The translations under genes were made by a program, and so were the position numbers. A stretch of 48,945 nucleotides of DNA from Burkholderiaceae bacterium (GTDB lineage: Bacteria > Pseudomonadota > Gammaproteobacteria > Burkholderiales > Burkholderiaceae_E), in assembly GCA_023954135.1 (NCBI GenBank), contig JAMLIN010000031.1, forward strand, positions 1 through 48,945, given 5' to 3'. The notes below the pieces were generated by a model, which saw only the letters and a program-made list of their open reading frames with translations, did no database searches and was not told the origin of the DNA. Shown here one piece after another: positions 46,541 to 48,945 of the stretch; positions within the stretch are counted from its first letter, which is position 1, and every line of letters starts with the position of its first letter.

Positions 46541-47362
46541 ATGATGCCTGTCCACCGATTCTTCAGGTCCTTCCTCGTCGTGACTGCCTGCGCGGCGATG
46601 CTCGGCTGCGCGACCACCGGCGAGGACCCCGACTACAAGCCCAGGGTGGGGCAGGTGGGCAAGGACGTCGTCTGGGTTCCGACCAACCAGGTGCTGGTCG
46701 ACCGCATGCTCGACATGGCCGACCTCACGCCGAAAGACTACCTCGTCGACCTCGGGTCGGGTGACGGCAGGACCGTGATCACCGCGGCCAAGCGCGGCGT
46801 GAGGGCCCACGGGATCGAGTACAACGCGGACATGGTCGCCTTGTCGAAGCGGGCGGCCCAGGCCGAAGGCGTGTCGCGGCGGGCGACCTTCGCGCAAGGG
46901 GACATCTTCGAGTCCGACTTCTCGGATGCGACGGTGGTGACGCTCTACCTGCTGCCGGATCTCAACGCCCGGCTGCGTCCCCTCCTGCTCGCGATGAAGC
47001 CCGGCACGCGCGTGCTCTCGAATTCGTTCGACATGGGTGAATGGCCGGCCGACGATTCCGTCCACATCACGGAGAACTGCCCCGGCTACTGCATCGCGTA
47101 CAAGTGGGTCGTCCCGGCCAGGGTCGAAGGGACATGGTCGACGGGGAACGGGCGCCTCGAGCTGAAGCAGAATTTCCAGATGCTCGAGGGCGTGCTGCAC
47201 GAAGGCGGCTCGGCCCGGCCGATCGGCGATGCCCGTCTCGACGGCACCCGGATCCGGTTCAACGTCGGCGAGGACCGCTACACCGGCGAGGTCGACGGCG
47301 GCGAGATGCGCGGAACCGTCAATGGCTCGCGCCCATGGCAGGCGACACGGCAGGCAGGTTGA
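46541..47362 (+). CDS. Class I SAM-methyltransferase-fold protein with lipoprotein signal
   Basis: A 273-residue protein. MMPVHRFFRSFLVVTACAAMLGC is a clear lipoprotein-type signal, with lipidation Cys at about residue 23. After a short linker, the Rossmann methyltransferase motif I is intact (YLVDLGSGDGRTVI), followed by RAHGIEYNADMV, FAQGDIFESDFSDATVVTLYLLPDL and a beta-rich C-terminal extension (about 185-273). SAM is not expected in the periplasm, so the exported location, if real, is puzzling. The start at 46541 follows GGAG by 8 nt; the frame is open further upstream. It lies 94 bp after the sugar dehydrogenase gene, and the copZ promoter follows. Confidence 0.85.
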   Translation: MMPVHRFFRSFLVVTACAAMLGCATTGEDPDYKPRVGQVGKDVVWVPTNQVLVDRMLDMADLTPKDYLVDLGSGDGRTVITAAKRGVRAHGIEYNADMVALSKRAAQAEGVSRRATFAQGDIFESDFSDATVVTLYLLPDLNARLRPLLLAMKPGTRVLSNSFDMGEWPADDSVHITENCPGYCIAYKWVVPARVEGTWSTGNGRLELKQNFQMLEGVLHEGGSARPIGDARLDGTRIRFNVGEDRYTGEVDGGEMRGTVNGSRPWQATRQAG

Positions 47363-47380
47363 CGAGGCTTGATCGACGGC

Positions 47381-47411
47381 TTGACCTTCCCACGGTGGCA
47401 AGCCTTACGCT
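47381..47411 (+). promoter_or_regulatory. CueR-type promoter of copZ
   Basis: TTGACC (47381-47386) and TACGCT (47406-47411) are separated by 19 bp, the overlong MerR-type spacing. The spacer contains the dyad CTTCCCAC-G-GTGGCAAG (47386-47402), similar to CueR operators. It lies 26 bp upstream of copZ. CueR is encoded just beyond, on the other strand. Confidence 0.75.
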
Positions 47412-47436
47412 GGCGTCGACCGTCAAGGAGGTTGTC

Positions 47437-47631
47437 ATGGAATTCCACATCGAAAACATGCATTGCGATGGCTGCGCCCGCGGCGTGACCCGGGCGATCC
47501 AGTCGGTGGATGCCGACGCGAAGGTGGTCGCCGATCCGCCCAGCCGCCGGGTGACCGTCACGTCGTCGGCCACGCGGGAGCAACTGGAGAAGGCCCTCGT
47601 CGAGGCGGATTTCCCGCCGCGCGCGTCCTGA
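47437..47631 (+). CDS. copZ: Copper chaperone-like heavy-metal-associated domain protein
   Basis: A 64-residue single HMA domain. The metal loop is MHCDGCARGV (Cys10 and Cys13), in a beta-alpha-beta-beta-alpha-beta fold typical of CopZ/Atx1 chaperones that carry Cu(I) to CopA. AAGGAGG lies at ideal spacing before the ATG. It is preceded by a CueR-type promoter and converges with cueR. The stop codon at 47629-47631 abuts the cueR stop at 47632 with no gap. Confidence 0.9.
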   Translation: MEFHIENMHCDGCARGVTRAIQSVDADAKVVADPPSRRVTVTSSATREQLEKALVEADFPPRAS

Positions 47632-48024
47632 TCAGTCCGGCTGCTCGAGGCCGGCCAGAATCGGGCAGTCGGGCCGGTCGTCTCCCGCGCAGCAGTCGAT
47701 CAGGGTCTGGAGGGTGTCGGCCATCTGGCGCAATCTCGCGATCCGCTCCTCGAGCTCGGTGATGTGCGCCTGCGCGAGGCGCTTGACGTCGGCGCTGTGT
47801 CGCGAGCGGTCGTTCCACAGGCCGAGCAGGTCGCCGATCTCCGCCACCGAGAATCCGAGGTCGCGCGCGCGCCGGATGAAGCGCAGCCGATGCACGTCGG
47901 GCTGCGCATAGGCGCGGTAGCCGGATTCGCGGCGCCCGGCGGGCGGGATCAGGCCGGTCTGCTCGTAGTAGCGGATCATCTTGGCCGATACGCCCGATGC
48001 CTTCGAGGCCTCACCGATGTTCAT
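47632..48024 (-). CDS. cueR: Cu(I)-responsive MerR-family regulator CueR
   Basis: A 130-residue MerR-type activator. The DNA-binding domain is MNIGEASKASGVSAKMIRYYEQTGLI, and the dimerisation helix follows. The Cu(I) site is Cys112 and Cys120 in CCAGDDRPDC, as in CueR. It lies 14 bp downstream of copA with GGAGG before the ATG, so copA and cueR are probably one transcript, and copZ has its own CueR-type promoter. Confidence 0.92.
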   Translation of the reverse strand: MNIGEASKASGVSAKMIRYYEQTGLIPPAGRRESGYRAYAQPDVHRLRFIRRARDLGFSVAEIGDLLGLWNDRSRHSADVKRLAQAHITELEERIARLRQMADTLQTLIDCCAGDDRPDCPILAGLEQPD

Positions 48025-48038
48025 GTTCGTCCTCCGGG

Positions 48039-48945
<907 letters not shown>

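Overview
The window is a GC-rich, gene-dense chromosomal segment from a proteobacterium, most likely a betaproteobacterium of the Burkholderiales. Supporting signs are strong codon GC bias, the RbbA/YhiI/YhhJ exporter, the Zur-type zinc-starvation operon, the CadR- and CueR-type metal regulators, and a short multi-hairpin repeat at 34043-34114 of a kind I associate with Alcaligenaceae-like genomes. The family-level placement is inference. I see no rRNA, tRNA, CRISPR array, transposase, phage gene or plasmid function.

Layout. (1) 1-5680: glutathione-dependent formaldehyde detoxification (fghA partial, frmA) with a possible FrmR/RcnR-type operator; a CadR-like MerR regulator divergent from a P1B-4-type metal ATPase; a YbdG-like mechanosensitive channel. 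(2) 5842-9598: an SDR divergent from a two-subunit molybdenum hydroxylase of the isoquinoline 1-oxidoreductase type, whose large subunit has a Tat signal. (3) 9706-19350: a TetR-linked catabolic block with an SDR lacking the catalytic Tyr, an ACAD10/11-like acyl-CoA dehydrogenase, an APH-fold kinase, a small DUF6285-like protein, a VOC protein, a second SDR, an orphan LivK-type binding protein and an acyl-CoA synthetase. The kinase, small partner, dehydrogenase, SDR and ligase set matches the logic of the levulinate/4-hydroxyacid (lva) pathway. (4) 19582-25201: a LysR regulator with a divergent three-gene operon whose products all carry signal peptides with twin arginines, then a SnoaL-like protein and a coniferyl-aldehyde-type dehydrogenase. 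(5) 25224-31728: a BCCT transporter and a Zur-box-preceded operon of three COG0523 GTPases plus FolE2. (6) 31943-36981: yhiI-rbbA-yhhJ. (7) 37072-41539: a translationally coupled trio of divergent phosphoketolase, beta-CASP metallo-hydrolase and class I glutamine amidotransferase. (8) 41566-47362: DASS transporter, uppP, ygiD, a lipoprotein sugar dehydrogenase and a methyltransferase with a lipoprotein signal. (9) 47381-48945: copZ with a CueR-type promoter, cueR and the 3' part of copA.

How it fits together. Two things stand out. First, the divergent promoter regions at 6687-6732 and 22222-22267, 15.5 kb apart, share a gapless 46-bp block (34 identical positions) containing a perfect ATTAG-N5-CTAAT palindrome, which has the T-N11-A form of a LysR box. 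The LysR protein beside the second copy probably controls both loci, joining the molybdenum hydroxylase and its SDR with the exported cyclophilin-like protein, hydrolase and SDR into one partly periplasmic regulon. Second, the 9.7-19.4 kb block looks like a complete route for a CoA-activated hydroxy or keto acid that uses phosphorylation to remove the hydroxyl group, probably controlled by the TetR protein through a perfect 18-bp palindrome at 18143-18160. Elsewhere the window holds metal homeostasis genes (Cd/Zn/Co, Zn starvation, Cu) and housekeeping or stress genes.
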